Origin: Paraconiothyrium sp. Pb-2020
Lineage: Eukaryota; Ascomycota; Dothideomycetes; Pleosporales; Didymosphaeriaceae
DNA: 64,000 nt
Direction: 5' to 3'
Assembly (NCBI GenBank): GCA_022419385.1
Contig: JAJUBI010000007.1
Span: forward strand, 3,009,768 to 3,073,767
Made by a program: the position numbers and the translations under genes. A model generated the notes under the pieces. It was not told the DNA's origin, searched no databases, and saw nothing but the letters and a program-made list of their open reading frames with translations. This document shows, piece after piece, positions 42,685-54,687 of this stretch. Position 1 is the first letter of the stretch. Each line of letters begins with the position of its first letter.

Positions 42685-44687
42685 ATGGCCGACGGCTCGC
42701 GTGCAAAAGCCTTCTTCGTGCTGGTCAAGAACCTGGTGCTCGCAGCTGGACTCTACGCCATAATCTATGGAGTAATAACCCTTGTGAGCGACCCTACAGT
42801 GGGCGCCAAGGGGAAGCTCGGCATCCCCGCCTTCCTGGACAAGACTGGCCCGACTGAGCTGATCAAGACGACCAAGTCAGGAGTACAGGTCAAGTTTGCT
42901 AGTTCCACCAAGACCGTAACCATCAACCCTCACGCCAACGTCTTCAACCGACCTGTGAGCGCCGTCAAGGCCAAGGATGATTACATGGGACCCCGCCCTC
43001 ACGTCGATACCGAGGCCGATCTACACATGTTGGTGGAGGAGTGCAGAGGCACCTATACTGGTATTGAGAAGATGCGGAACGTGTTCGACTGCTTGCAGTT
43101 CTTTGCAAACGACGAGAAGCGGTACTATGGTCTCCCAGAGCAGGCCGACCGTGCAAGCGCTCAAGATCCTCGCCAAGCCGAGTATGCAGACGCCGACGGT
43201 CACGGTAGGACTCTGAAGAAATACGTTTCCGTGGAAGAGGCCAAACCCGCCAACGGTTCAGATATCGGTACGTGTCCCGGACCCATCGTTCCATACCACG
43301 TTTACTGGACTGGCCCTGCCACTTGGCGTGTCGAAGCATTCATCAAGAGCTATCTTTACACCCAAAACCTCGCCTGCTCGAGGCTCTGGCTCTGGCTCGA
43401 CAGCGATCGAAACCCGCATGCGGTCCAAGACATGCTCAACAAGGACGCCCTCTTCGCTCGTTTCCTCCCCTTCGTCGAGCGCGGCGATGTCGTGCTCAAG
43501 GCTTGGAAGTTCCCGTCCAGGATCCCGCTACCCAAGGACGAAGAGAATAAAAACGGTTACGGCTACTACAGCACGCCTGGAAAGCCGAATCTCAAGGGTG
43601 AGAAGGCCGTTGCCGAAAACATCGTGGAAGACAACAACGGACAGCAGTGGCTTGTGCTTACTCCGAAACAAATGACGTTCTTGCCCGTGGCTGTCTCAGA
43701 TGCGGTTCGATTTGTTGTACTACATATCCACGGTGGCGCTTACTTCGACATGGATGTGCTGATGCTCAGAGACATGCGCCCCCTCCTTCTTCCCAAGGAG
43801 CATGCATTTGCCGAGCGCTGGGCTGCCCACCCCCACCCTGGAGACTACAACACCGCTATCATGTCGCTCACCGCAAACTCTTCCATCTCGGCTTATATGC
43901 TGTACGGTGGAATTCGCATGGGTCTCAACTTCCATCCACGGGTATTGGGCCGCATGGCCTGGAAAGAAAGTCGCGATCAAGAATTCTTGATGCTCGAAAC
44001 AGCTGCATTCGACCCCATTTGGACTGAGTTTAACTGGGACCGCGAAGGTCGATGCACTGTACCGTGCCTGCGAGACTACGGCGCCGCTTTCAAGGGTAAA
44101 AAGGAAGCGCTCAAGGATGAATGGGAGAGCTACGATGGCCCCCAACTGAAAGCAATCGATCTGCAGGAGGCGCAGTCCAGCGAGCTGCGCAAGCGCGGCC
44201 GTGAAGATCACGAAAACGTACCCGCTTCAGCATCTGCACCGGCCCCCAAATCTGAGCATGTGGACTCATTCCAAGCGACCCTAGACGAAGAGGTAGAACT
44301 GCGCCGAGCCGGCGTTGTTGCAGACTACGTACTCGCCGAGGACAAGTTCCCACCGAACAACCGAACCCTTGAAAACTTCTTCCGTGGCGCTTGGACGTAC
44401 CACATCCACAACCAGGTAAGCTAATGACCTTCGCGTTGCGCTATGTTTAGTGGTGGCGCCCCCCTCCGCCCCCCGCATTTGGCAGAAACCCACGCGTGCG
44501 TACGCAACAACCCGAAATAAAGCTAACGTTGAACTAGTGGCTCAAGCATCCGGAACCCTCTTCGTGGCTGTCAGTCCTTGAGCAAGCACAGGATGGCTTC
44601 TTCGCCGGCGGACGTGTAAACCCCTACGGCGAAAAATGGACCGGTCCTAGCCTGATGCCTTACAACTACTGGCCTGAGTTCGTGTGA
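42685..44687 (+). CDS. Type II membrane glycosyltransferase, GT32-like (DXD)
   Basis: A 626-residue Golgi-type transferase in two exons; intron 44416-44537 (122 nt) joins YHIHNQ to WLKHPEPSSW. A short cytosolic tail is followed by a signal anchor at ~12-30 (LVLAAGLYAIIYGVITLV). The donor-binding DXD motif is in GGAYFDMDVLMLRD near residue 350, preceded by SDAVRFVVLHIHGG, which is the typical layout of glycosyltransferases with the sugar-binding DXD region (OCH1/GT32 relatives). Upstream, IVPYHVYWTGPATWRVEAFIKSYLYTQN matches the N-terminal Rossmann part. The final exon ends PYNYWPEFV. The ATG at 42685 (CACCATGG) was chosen; the frame extends 11 codons further to a TTG. Likely action: adding mannose or another hexose to secretory glycans in the Golgi; acceptor unknown. 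Confidence 0.87.
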
Positions 44688-45828
44688 GCGATTTCGTCGA
44701 CCGGAACGTCTCCGCCTCCCTTCACGTGGCTTGGCCAGACCGGGCCACAGAACGAAGGTTGTCGCGCCGCGAGAGTTTCACCAAGACGCTCTCGCCAACT
44801 TGCCAATGTTGGCTCTCTATATCCATCTACGGCCTATTCGAGAGACTAGCGGACCACCATTTCCGCCCCACGCGGCGCTCGAGCGACAACTAGCTAGCTG
44901 ATTATCTCCTGATCATCGGATCTTGATCCCAGGAGAGGAGTTCTACCATTGACGGCGTAATGTGTTCGATGTTCATACCCAAAAAGAATCGTTTCATCCG
45001 GCGGCATGCATCCTTTTGCTTTGGCGACTTTCGACCTGTTTAATTTTTCCTCCCTAGAGGGAGTTTCATATTCGCTTCTGTGGACCTGTGTCCTACAGGC
45101 GCGGCATTTTCTGGGTCTTTTTTCGTTCGCTTCTCGATACCAGGGGTTTTCTACCTCGCTCTACTGCAGGGCTTGAGGGTTTGTCTTTTTGAGCTCTGCT
45201 CGGAGCTTGATGGTTCACTTTTCTTCTTCATGTCATTGTTGTTGCATAGCTACCTAGATTGAGGGGCTTGGAGTTGGAGGGCGTTTTTATAACGGATAGC
45301 TTGGGTATATACATACAAGGTGCTGAAAGCGAAGGAGCGGAGAAGGCAAGGAGTGTATAGGTGTGTAGGGCTGTGAGTAGAATACATAGAGGACGAGGTC
45401 GTCTGAAAGCAATAACACATGTTCAAACACTTATCGTACGACCCTTTGCTGGACTGAGATACGAGTTAAATGGCAGTGCGGCGGGTGCATGGATGCTGAC
45501 ATGTCGGGAATATCTCATACTGTGTTCTACACAGACTCGAGTTGGGAATGTCACTTGCCAATCGGTAACACCGAACCGTCTACATCGCGCTCGGACAACT
45601 ACCACTTGAGCAACAAACATGGCACGAAAAATGGCATTCGCATTTCGATGTTTGTAGGGTATCTATCTTCCCCTCTTCTCATGCAGCCTCTCTTAGCCAA
45701 ACCCTGCGTGCGCTCGCTCGCTTTAGCTCCACTCCATGCCAAAAGCGCCTCAAATGCATGATGTGCACGTGCGACAATCTCTCCTCTTGCGTTGCTCAGT
45801 TGCAACACTTTCACATCCTATGTTTATA
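44688..45828. other. Intergenic between convergent genes (1.1 kb)
   Basis: 3' flanks of the glycosyltransferase and VPS27. The first ~600 bases are T-rich with GTTT/TTTC tracts, consistent with a long 3' UTR and terminator region. No gene is supportable among the short frames. Confidence 0.45.
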
Positions 45829-48173
45829 CTACAAGTCGATCAGGGGCTCGTCGATGACCTTCTGCTGCACGGGCAGCTGGTGCTGGGGCGCAGAGGGGAA
45901 GGACTCCGGTCCGTAGCCGCCCTGCGCATACGGCGCCGGTTGCCATGATTGGGCGCCTGCGGGCTGCTGCTGCTGTGGAGGCTGCTGCCAGTACTGTTGC
46001 TTTTGTGGGGGTGCTTGTTGGTAGGGCGCGGGAGCCTGTTGCGGTTGCTGCTGAGGTGGGTATGTTTGCGGGGCGGCGGGCTGAGTGGGTGGCGAAAGGG
46101 GTGTTTGCGCCGGTGGTGCGCGGTACAAGTCGGGGGATGACGGCGCGGGTGCGTGCGACGGCTGCGATGTGAAGCTTTGTGTGCGCTGTACAGGCGGTGG
46201 CGCGTTTGTGTCGCCGTAATAGTAGCTTGCACTCTCGGCGTCGGATACAGTGGATGGAGGTGCTTGAGGCGGATAGGCTGTGTGAGGTTGTGGGGGATAT
46301 TGTTGGTTAGAGATTTGTCGTTGGAGCTGAGGAGATACAGGCTTTTGATATGTCGTACTAGGAGGCCGTTGTGACAGACTGGGATATGGCTGGGCGGGCT
46401 GTTGTGCTTGCTGGTACGCGTCGTTGTATGGTTGTGGTGGGAGAGACGCTCGCTTGTCATACTGAGCGTAAGACGGCTGCGGTGTTTGTTGGTAGCCTCC
46501 ACCATAATACGATTGCGGTCGTGCATAAGAGTCTGCATTTCCAGTATAGAAGTTCTCCCCAGCTTGAGCGTCTGGTGGTGCGCCCGACTGGAGACTAGGG
46601 TACATGCTCGAAGCGGGGCGTTGGTGTGCGGGTGGCAGGCCGTACATAGTACCCGCCTGATTGTATGTGTGGGATAGGCGCTCCTCGAGCATGCGGTCGT
46701 AGTAACGTACGACGGTCGACAGCTTCGCATGTAGATCCAGTAGGGTATCGTGCTTGCTCATAGTCTCTCCATAGGTCCGGGCGAGCTTCGGTCGTAGCTT
46801 CCCAATACTCTCATACAGCTCTTGTATCTGTGGTTCTCGCAATATGGTCCCTGGGGCTTGATGTTGCAGCCTGTCCACTAATGTAGAAAACAGGTTTATA
46901 TTCTCAGCCTCCACCGGTGTCAGTTCGTAATCGTTTTTGGGTGCCACGAGAGGCGCGCCGTTGGAAACGGACGTTTGTTGCCGCAGAGTCGCTGCATGCT
47001 GCTTCTTTTGTTCCTCCATATCGGCTAACGACGCGGCGATGGCTGCTGCGAGATCTGGGTCGTCTTCCTCTTCCGGTATTGATTTGGACATACCGTTCGT
47101 CGTGGGCGATTTTTGCGACTGCAGTTGCGACTGTGATACAAAACCAGCCCCGCTATGTCCCTTTGCATCTTCCAAGCTCATCTCCAGCGCTCGCTTTAGA
47201 TCGGCGTCGAAACTGTCTTCCACACGAGGGTTCCGCGGCTCCATAGACCCTTGATACAGAGTACGGCTGGGCTTGGTAGCGTCAAAACCTCTTGGGACTG
47301 GTGTTCCTCTTGATTTGTCCGTCATCTTCTGGTAGCATCCATCGTCCACGCGTACGGGGTCCATTATGCCAAGATGGGGAAGCGGGATGGTCTTGCTCGA
47401 ACAGGATCCGCAAAAGACATTTCCGCAGTTCCGACAGTGATGTTTCCGGTTCGTGAAGGTGAAGGCGGTTCGACATCGCATGCAGACGTCGGAGTCAGTC
47501 CACTCCGGGGGCTATCAAGTGATAGTCAGTATCATGCATCCATTATACAGCATCCGTAACCTACCGCACTGCTATCCAGCATGCTACTTGCAATATGCTC
47601 CTTAGGAGGAAATTGGAAGCCTTCGCGCTGAAGTGTAACGTATACTTCGTTCAGGTAGCCCAAGCTACTCCGGCCCTCCGCGGCGAGTGCCCAGGACTGT
47701 ATCAGCTCTAGCATCTTGTTCTTGACATCTTGGTTCGGGGCGACGGCGCTAGGAGCCTTGAGCAACGAGGTGAGGTTATCTAGGAATTCGCGGGAGGCGA
47801 TTTCCTGGGTGAAATGCGATCCGCCATTCTTTACGCAAGTGTCGGTAAGCTGTCTTTAATTAGCAATGCAGTCCCGTCATACCATGTTGGTATCGTACAT
47901 TCAGCGTCGCCAGCTGGACGTTGGGATTCTTGTTCCCTATCCGGCGCTTCAGCGCGCGCATGGCCTCTTTAGGCTGCACTGTTTTGGAACGAATGACATC
48001 GGATATTTCGAGGTTGAGGGGCATATCCTCCCTGTAGATAGTTAGCAGAGCTCAAACAATACTCGGTACAGCTTCGAGTGGCTGTAATTTCTGGCATACA
48101 AGCTCGAGGAGGTGGCACGCTCGATCTGCTCATCGAGGGCGCTGTTGGAGGACGTCCCAAACCAGCCCGCCAT
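45829..48173 (-). CDS. VPS27: Vps27, ESCRT-0 subunit (VHS-FYVE-UIM)
   Basis: A predicted 724 residues in four exons: 48100-48173, 47899-48031, 47565-47849 and 45829-47511; introns 48032-48099, 47850-47898 and 47512-47564. Domains in order: VHS (about 8-150, MAGWFGTSSNSALDEQIERAT then DMPLNLEISDVIRSK and NGGSHFTQEIASREFLDNL), FYVE (about 165-230, with WTDSDVC, RKHHCRNCG and VRVDDGCY), two ubiquitin-interacting motifs (DLKRALEMSLEDAKG ~268-282; DPDLAAAIAASLADMEEQ ~311-328), a helical GAT-like segment (~355-460), a very Gln/Pro/Tyr-rich tail and a terminal clathrin-box LIDL. Vps27 binds PI3P and ubiquitinated cargo on endosomes and recruits ESCRT-I. It is divergent from a DOA4-type deubiquitinase over 530 bases. 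Confidence 0.95.
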
Positions 48174-48703
48174 GATTGCGGAGTCGGGCGCGCGCGAGTG
48201 CCGTCGTGGCTGGTTGAGTAGGGCGCTGCTGGTCGATGTGAGGCCGAGTGATGCACCTGTTGATGAACGGCGGTCGAGTATACGAGCGAGATATTCAGTT
48301 GTTATGGGGTTGTAGGTAGCAGCTTGAGCTCCGCTGGGTGATGATGGTTGGGTCCGCCTTGGCAGCGACGTAATCACCAATCGCCAGCAGTGGCGGAGTG
48401 TGCTTGAGCCGCTGAACCAAGACTCCGCAACACAAGTGACCAGATCTTGGAACCCTGCGCTTGACCAAACGAATCCTGAACGCTCGCTATTTACCGTCCC
48501 TACCACCTCCGTTACCTACGTATCTGCAACTCGACCTATCCACGAATATCGCACGAGACCTTCCTTACTTGCGCCTAAGTCACACAGACCGCCAGACCGC
48601 CGACATCCCCGCGCTTTGCCCCAGACTGAGACGCACGACCACATATCACCTTCAGTCGCGTCTTCCTACCATGCGAGACACGTCCTGCGCATAAGCTGCG
48701 GTT
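48174..48703. promoter_or_regulatory. Bidirectional promoter, VPS27 / DOA4-like
   Basis: A 530-base region between the divergent ATGs of VPS27 (48173) and the DOA4-like gene (48704); both promoters and 5' leaders must lie here. Frames at 48042-48506 (minus) and 48400-48771 (plus) run through it but have no protein features. C/T-rich tracts lie at 48461-48560, on the DOA4 side. Confidence 0.6.
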
Positions 48704-51700
48704 ATGAGTGCAGCTGCTCCCTTGCCTCCCCCAGGTCCCCGCCCCACACAAGCCATGAACGGTTACTCTAATGGCGCTTCCGGTCCTGGTGCAGATGGCT
48801 GGAGGGGCAGCGATGCAGGAGGGCCTCGAGGCGCTGGGGGACCTTTTCCCCCAATCGCCGAGATCACCGCCTCGGCGACAGACAAAGTGAATGAAATGAG
48901 AGGGATGACGGTATTCAAAATCGTGTTCATTACTCAGGATTGTGCTGAGCGTGTATAGATTGGACATCTTCTCGAACAGGCCAAATATCATATGAGCCAG
49001 GCCATAACATCGCTCAAGGGTCGTCAGTCACCTGCTGCTGCTTTCTGGGAGTATCTCGTTGCATACAAGATAGTGGTCGACGTGATACCCAGGCACAGAG
49101 ATTACATCGACCGCGTTGAGACGACCCGTGGCCAGTTGCATCGAGACTTCAATCATGTGCTCAAGGTGGGTCCCATGTTTGATACAGTCATAGCATAGCT
49201 GATTTTATGTAGGAAGTTGGAGCAAACGAGGATAGATTTACGAACATCAAGAACATAATCACCAACGACAATAAACGCAATGGCGCCCAGCATCCTCCTT
49301 CACAGCCCGCATCACGCCCGACTTCGATCAACGGCTTTCACATGCGACGTGACGACGAACTCATGCTTCCCGATGTACCATCTGGCCCACCAGTCGGTCG
49401 CTCATCGCCAGCAGTGCCACCGGAATCTCCACGGCGGAAACCACCTGTCCAGCCAAAACCCCAGTCGCTGCACGGTCGTGCTGTTCACCAGAGCACATCT
49501 TCCGTCAACGGGGCATCCCTCAACGATCTTAACGAGCGATTTGCGAAGCTTAGGGGCGCTGCTGCACCAATAGACACGTCTTCTGGACGCTCGAGCATGG
49601 ATCTCTCGGTGAAGATGCCCTCTCCTTCGGACTACTCATCCCATCCTCGAGGCCCTCGTGATATGGCTCCGCCATCACATCTTCCGCCACCACCTCCTAT
49701 AGCACTCAATACTCAATGGGCAGCCTCTCTACCCAAAGAACCAAGCCCTACTTATAGCCCCGCTCGAAACCTCTCTCTGCCCAGCAATATCAAACCTCCA
49801 CGTAGTACGCCTCGGAGTATGGTTGGTACAGGTGGGCGAACTAACTCCATTGCCTCTAGCGCATCTTATCAGGCACCGAATTCAAATGGACAGTCCGACA
49901 GCTACTTCCCACAACAGTCTAATGCATCGGTAGATCCATCGCTGAGGAGCAAGTCTGTTGGCAAGCCTGCGGAAAGCCAGATCACTGCTGAAAGACTTTA
50001 CGATTATATTCGAATGTACAACGTTCTCTTGATAGATGTCAGGAGTAGGGAGGAATTTGATGCAGGCCACATTTTCATTCACACGGTTATGTGTGTAGAG
50101 CCGGCTAGTCTCCAGGACGGCATCTCTGCCGGACAGCTTCAGGATCGACTTGTGATCTCACCAGATGAAGAGTTGGCTTTATTTGAGCGACGAAATGAGT
50201 TTGACCTAGTAGTCTATTATGACGAGTCCACAAAAACAAATTCTTTCCTCAACAAATACAACCCGAACGAGCGCGAACGGCCTCTGAAGCAGTTATACGA
50301 AGCTTTACACGAATTCAACCATGAGAAGCCTTTACAACGACCGCCTATCTTCCTAATGGGAGGCATCGATGCTTGGGCTGATCTTGTCGGCTCTCAAGCA
50401 TTGAAGATGACGTCGACCGCTGCATTGGTTGCCAGTGGCCAGACAAGGACCCGTCCACCGAGACGGGCGCCGCATCCAACGCGTCTTCTGACAAGCCGAA
50501 AGACCTCCGGAAGGCGCGACTACACGCCTATGGATATAGAAGAGCAGAATCGTTTGTTGGAGGAAGCGCGAAGGGGGCGCGCAGTCGTGGAGCAACCTCC
50601 GCAAGAGGCAGATGAAGACGAAGTAGAATCACCTATGTATCGCACCACTGAAGAGTTCTTGCGAAGATACCCCGACTTGGATGACCAACAATCGATGATG
50701 TATCCTCCATCACGACCGCAACAAGCGAACCAGTATGTTCAGCCTTCAATACCTCCTGCGCCATCACGACCAGCACCATCCGTTCCCAGGCCTAGTTATA
50801 CGGGAGTCCACGAACGGCAACTCACTCGCCAGTCGAGTGGAAATCAGCCACCAGTATACGTCTCGAGTGGTCGTGGTGCATCGAATCGTCTCCATAAGAC
50901 TGGTTTGATCAATTTCGGTGTGACCTGTTATATGAACTCGGTGGTTCAGTGCTTGAGTGCCAATCCAAATCTCACCGCTTGGTTCCTTAGTGGACGATAC
51001 GCGGAGTATCTGCAGAAGCGGAATTGGAAGGGAACTGAGGGAATCCTCCCGGAAGCCTATGCGACGCTGCTCTCGAACTTGTACAAGGGCGACACCTCCG
51101 CTATTCGACCGTCCACCTTTAGGGTAAGTCTTTCTCGCCTCGGAACATGGAAGTGACGCTGACCAGCGACTCAGAAAGTATGCGGACGTTTCAACCAAAC
51201 CTGGCAACTCGACGAGCAACAGGATGCAAAAGAGTTTTTGGAATTCGTGCTCGACATGATGCACGAAGACCTGAACACCGTTTATAACAAAGCGCCCCTT
51301 CGTGATCTGACGGAAGAAATGGAAATGGCTCGTGAACAGCTTCCACGACCATACGCTGCGAGGATCGAATGGAATCGCTATCTTCATCGCAACAACTCCT
51401 TGATCGGGAACCTCTTCGCGGGGCAACATGCATCCCAACTTACGTGCAAGAAATGCGGAATTACAAGCACCACGTTCGAAGCCTTCTGGAGCATCAGCGT
51501 GGAAATCCGACAAGACAAGGCATGCGACATAAGAGACTGTCTACGTAGTTACTGCTCTGTCGAGACACTCGATTCATCTGACACCTGGAAGTGCCCGCGC
51601 TGCAAGAAACAACGCGAAGCGACCAAGAAAATAACGCTCACGCGCGCACCAGACACCTTAGTCGTACATTTCAAGCGCTTTAGCGCCTCCCATGGCCAAG

Positions 51701-52086
51701 CCGCCCGGAAGATTCGCACACCAGTGTCCTTCCCGCTCCAGGGTCTTGACATGGGACCCTTCATGGAGCCTCCCATCACACCCGAAGGCGAAGCCAAAGC
51801 GCGTGCCAGCAACACACAGGCAGATGTTCAGCTCACGCAATTGAAAACCGACCCTGCGATGAATCCGCCATACATGTATAACGCGTATGCTATAATTTTC
51901 CATCACGGCGCGACGCTCGGGAGTGGACATTATACGGCCATGGCTAAAGATCAGGCGAAAGGGTGTTGGCGAAACTTCAACGACGATCGCATACGAGACT
52001 TCGAGCCGATGCAGATGCCCGCAGAAGACCGCGAGAAGGCTTACATCGTATTCTACCAGAGAGAACGGGTCGCTGGCGGCATCTAG
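48704..52086 (+). CDS. DOA4: Doa4-like ubiquitin-specific protease (rhodanese + USP)
   Basis: A predicted 1078 residues in four exons; introns 48911-48958, 49166-49212 and 51124-51174. An N-terminal helical region (KVNEMRGMT/IGHLLEQAKYHMSQAITSL..., ~55-150) is followed by a Ser/Pro-rich linker, a rhodanese-like domain at ~394-530 (LYDYIRMYNVLLIDVRSREEFDAGH, no catalytic Cys in the loop), another disordered linker with a dibasic stretch, and the USP catalytic domain from ~695. Catalytic Cys710 is in NFGVTCYMNS, His1027 in GSGHYTAMAKDQ, and a zinc ribbon in TCKKCG...KCPRCKKQ. This rhodanese-USP layout is that of yeast Doa4/Ubp5 and human USP8. The enzyme removes ubiquitin from cargo at multivesicular bodies before vesicle budding. 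Head-to-head with VPS27. Confidence 0.93.
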
Positions 52087-52709
52087 ACGTATCACCATCC
52101 TAAACTCACTGCGACGCCTCTGCTTCTGCTTGTGCAACGGGCTCCCTGAATGTTTTCTTTGACTGTACATGGCGACGTACTTGACGTACTTGTTAATATT
52201 GGCCCCTCATAGCTTTGTGTCTATATTTGAATTGGGTACTTCATACTTTGGGCGAAACGAACATTGACTGCAAGGCGTTGGGGTTGGAACAAGGTCTGAT
52301 CTTTATAGATGCATAGGAGGTGTTTTTTTTCTTCGACTTCAGCGCGTATCACGATACCAATGCATACTTCGAGAAAATCGATTGGAAACAAATTCTTACC
52401 ATACAGCATTCAACTGAGTCACCGATCCCCTCACAGCACATCAAAGCGCATTCGCGTATGACGCATCTGTCTTCGTAGGCGTCGCGTGCGCCCTATTAGG
52501 AAGCTTGCAGGGATCTTTGACGCTAGCAACTAAGCCGAAGATCGGGGGACACGGGGAGCTTTGACCATCAAAATTTCTAGCGGTGACTGTTGATAGCGGA
52601 GAGATAAAAGGTGCCCCACCGCCGCGAATAACCCGTGTATCTGCAATCTACAAGTTTCCTCCTGCCATTGAGCACCCATATCTTCTCGCAAATACTCAAT
52701 TCACACATC
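52087..52709. promoter_or_regulatory. Promoter of argininosuccinate synthase
   Basis: A 620-base stretch with a perfect TGAGTCA (52415-52421, separate entry), a GATAAAAGG TATA-like element near 52604-52612, and a C/T-rich leader just before the ATG. The first ~100 bases are the 3' flank of the DOA4-like gene. Confidence 0.6.
52415..52421. promoter_or_regulatory. Gcn4/CpcA-type cross-pathway control element TGAGTCA
   Basis: The palindromic-type TGASTCA site recognised by Gcn4/CpcA bZIP activators lies 289 bases upstream of the argininosuccinate synthase ATG. Arginine genes are classical targets of general amino-acid control in fungi, so position and gene match. A seven-base match alone is not proof. 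Confidence 0.6.
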
Positions 52710-54259
52710 ATGGCTAAGGGAAGGGTTTGTCTCGCCTATTCTGGTATGTAAACATTATCCGCTGTAGGATGGTCCCCTATGACGACGTTTGTTGAGAGTG
52801 GGATAGAAGAGAGGTGCGATACTGACTTTGACTCACAGGCGGTCTTGATACTTCCACCATCTTGAAATGGCTCATTGGTATGTATCGTCATTCTGAGTGA
52901 AAGGAACCAGCTAAGCAATTGCAGAGGAGGGCTACGAGGTTGTGTGCTTCCTTGCGAACGTTGGACAGGATGAGCCTTGGGACGAGGTGGAGAAGAAGGC
53001 GCTGAAGATTGGTGCGCTCAAGATGGTATGCCTGATCTCATTCTGCCTCTGTCGTTACTTCTCTCGTGAGATAGAAGACTAACTGTGGATCATTGCAGGT
53101 CATTCTTGATCTCCGCCGCGAATTCGTCGAGGAGCTGTGCTTCCGCGCCGTCCAGTGCAATGCCAGCTACGAGGGCCGATACCTCCTCGGCACCAGTTTG
53201 GCCCGCCCCGTCATTGCGCGTGCGCAGATCAAGGTTGCCCAGCAGGAGGGCTGCGGGTGGGTGAGTCACGGTTGCACAGGCAAGGGCAACGACCAGGTTC
53301 GGTTCGAATTGGCATTGTGAGTACATCTTAGGACAGTGAAGAGCATATCAGGAGCGTTACTAACGTAAGACAGCTACACACTCCAGCCTTCCATCAAGGT
53401 CATCGCGCCATGGAGGCTCCCCGAGTTTTGCGACAAGTTCAAGGGTCGCCAGGACCTCCTCGACTACGCCGAGCAGCATAACATCCCCGTCACATCCACA
53501 AAGGCGAAGCCATGGTCCATGGACGCCAACCTCGCACACTGCAGCTACGAAGCCGGCATCCTCGAAGACCCTGACAAGTCGCCGCCAGAGGACATGTGGA
53601 CCATGACCGATTCGCCGCTCAATGCACCCAACGAGCCCCAGAACATCACCGTCAAGTTCGAGAAGGGTATTCCCGTCGCAGTTGTAGCAGACGACAAGAC
53701 CTACACCGACAGCGTCGAGCTCTTCGAATTCCTCAACAAGCTTGGCTACACGCACGGCATCGGCCGCATCGACATTGTCGAGAACCGCTTCATCGGCCTC
53801 AAGTCCCGCGGCTGCTACGATTCCCCCGCTATGACTATCCTCCGCCTCGCCCATCTCGATCTCGAAGGCCTCGTCATGGACGCGCAGGTCCGCGCCCTCC
53901 GCGACCAGTTCGTCTCACACAGCTGGAGCTACCAGCTCTACAATGGCATGTACTTCAGCCCCGAGCGCGAGTTTGTCGAGAACTCGCTGCTCTTCAGCCA
54001 GAAGCGCGTCAACGGTGAGGTGCGGTTGAGCCTCTACAAGGGCAACGCGTACGTGCTCGGACGATCGAGCCAGACCGAGAAGCTGTACAGCGAGGAGGAG
54101 GCGTCTATGGATACGCTGGATAACTTCAGCCCAATGGATACTACTGGCTTCATTGCGATCCAAAGCATCCGGTTGAAGAAGTACGGCCTGCAGCAGCTGG
54201 AAGCTGGTGCGAGTGGATTTTCGGTTGGGAAGGACAACTTCGTGAGGGACACAGTCTAG
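52710..54259 (+). CDS. ARG1: Argininosuccinate synthase
   Basis: Ligates citrulline and aspartate with ATP to form argininosuccinate, the penultimate arginine-biosynthetic step, in the cytosol. Predicted 425 residues, close to the usual 415-425, in five exons: 52710-52743, 52839-52877, 52925-53025, 53099-53316 and 53374-54259. The ATP-pyrophosphatase P-loop AYSGGLDTS is split by intron 1 and intron 2 lies just after it. Other signatures are FLANVGQDE, SHGCTGKGNDQVRFEL (citrulline/aspartate binding), VIAPWRLPEF, and DAQVRALRDQF with SWSYQLYNGMYFSPE. The early introns and single long last exon are a common fungal pattern. A TGAGTCA lies in its promoter, consistent with amino-acid starvation control. 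Confidence 0.97.
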
Positions 54260-54687
54260 GAGGCTTACCACACCGGCGTTGGGACCTAAAAACGGCAGGG
54301 GTTTTGTAGAACAGTTTCTATTTCGGATGCCCATACCTTTGCGAAGTGAGCTTGATGGCCGCGTGCAAGGATGGTTCGTGTGAATTTAGGCCACGCCGCA
54401 CGGTCCACTCACCTCGGGACGCCGCACCGCATGGAGCAATGTTGTCGTACAACGGTCAACTTCAAATCTCACAGTAATCGACACTTAAATTTTGTTGCCC
54501 GATCAGGCAGCACTCTCAGAACGTCCCCGGTTCGCTTATCCTCTCGTCTGTGATATGGAGCTGGACAAATGTGTGAGTAGATTGCAGGTTTCATTCCATC
54601 CAGCTCACTTCTTTCACCGCGCTAAGCAATCAGATGCCACTCATTTACGTGTTTCGACATCATAACATCGGCCATCAATCCGTCTCC
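54260..54687. other. Intergenic between convergent genes (0.43 kb)
   Basis: 3' flanks of ARG1 and the alpha/beta hydrolase. Short frames (54371-54553, 54634-55224) overlap the hydrolase coding strand or lack features. Nothing supportable. Confidence 0.45.
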
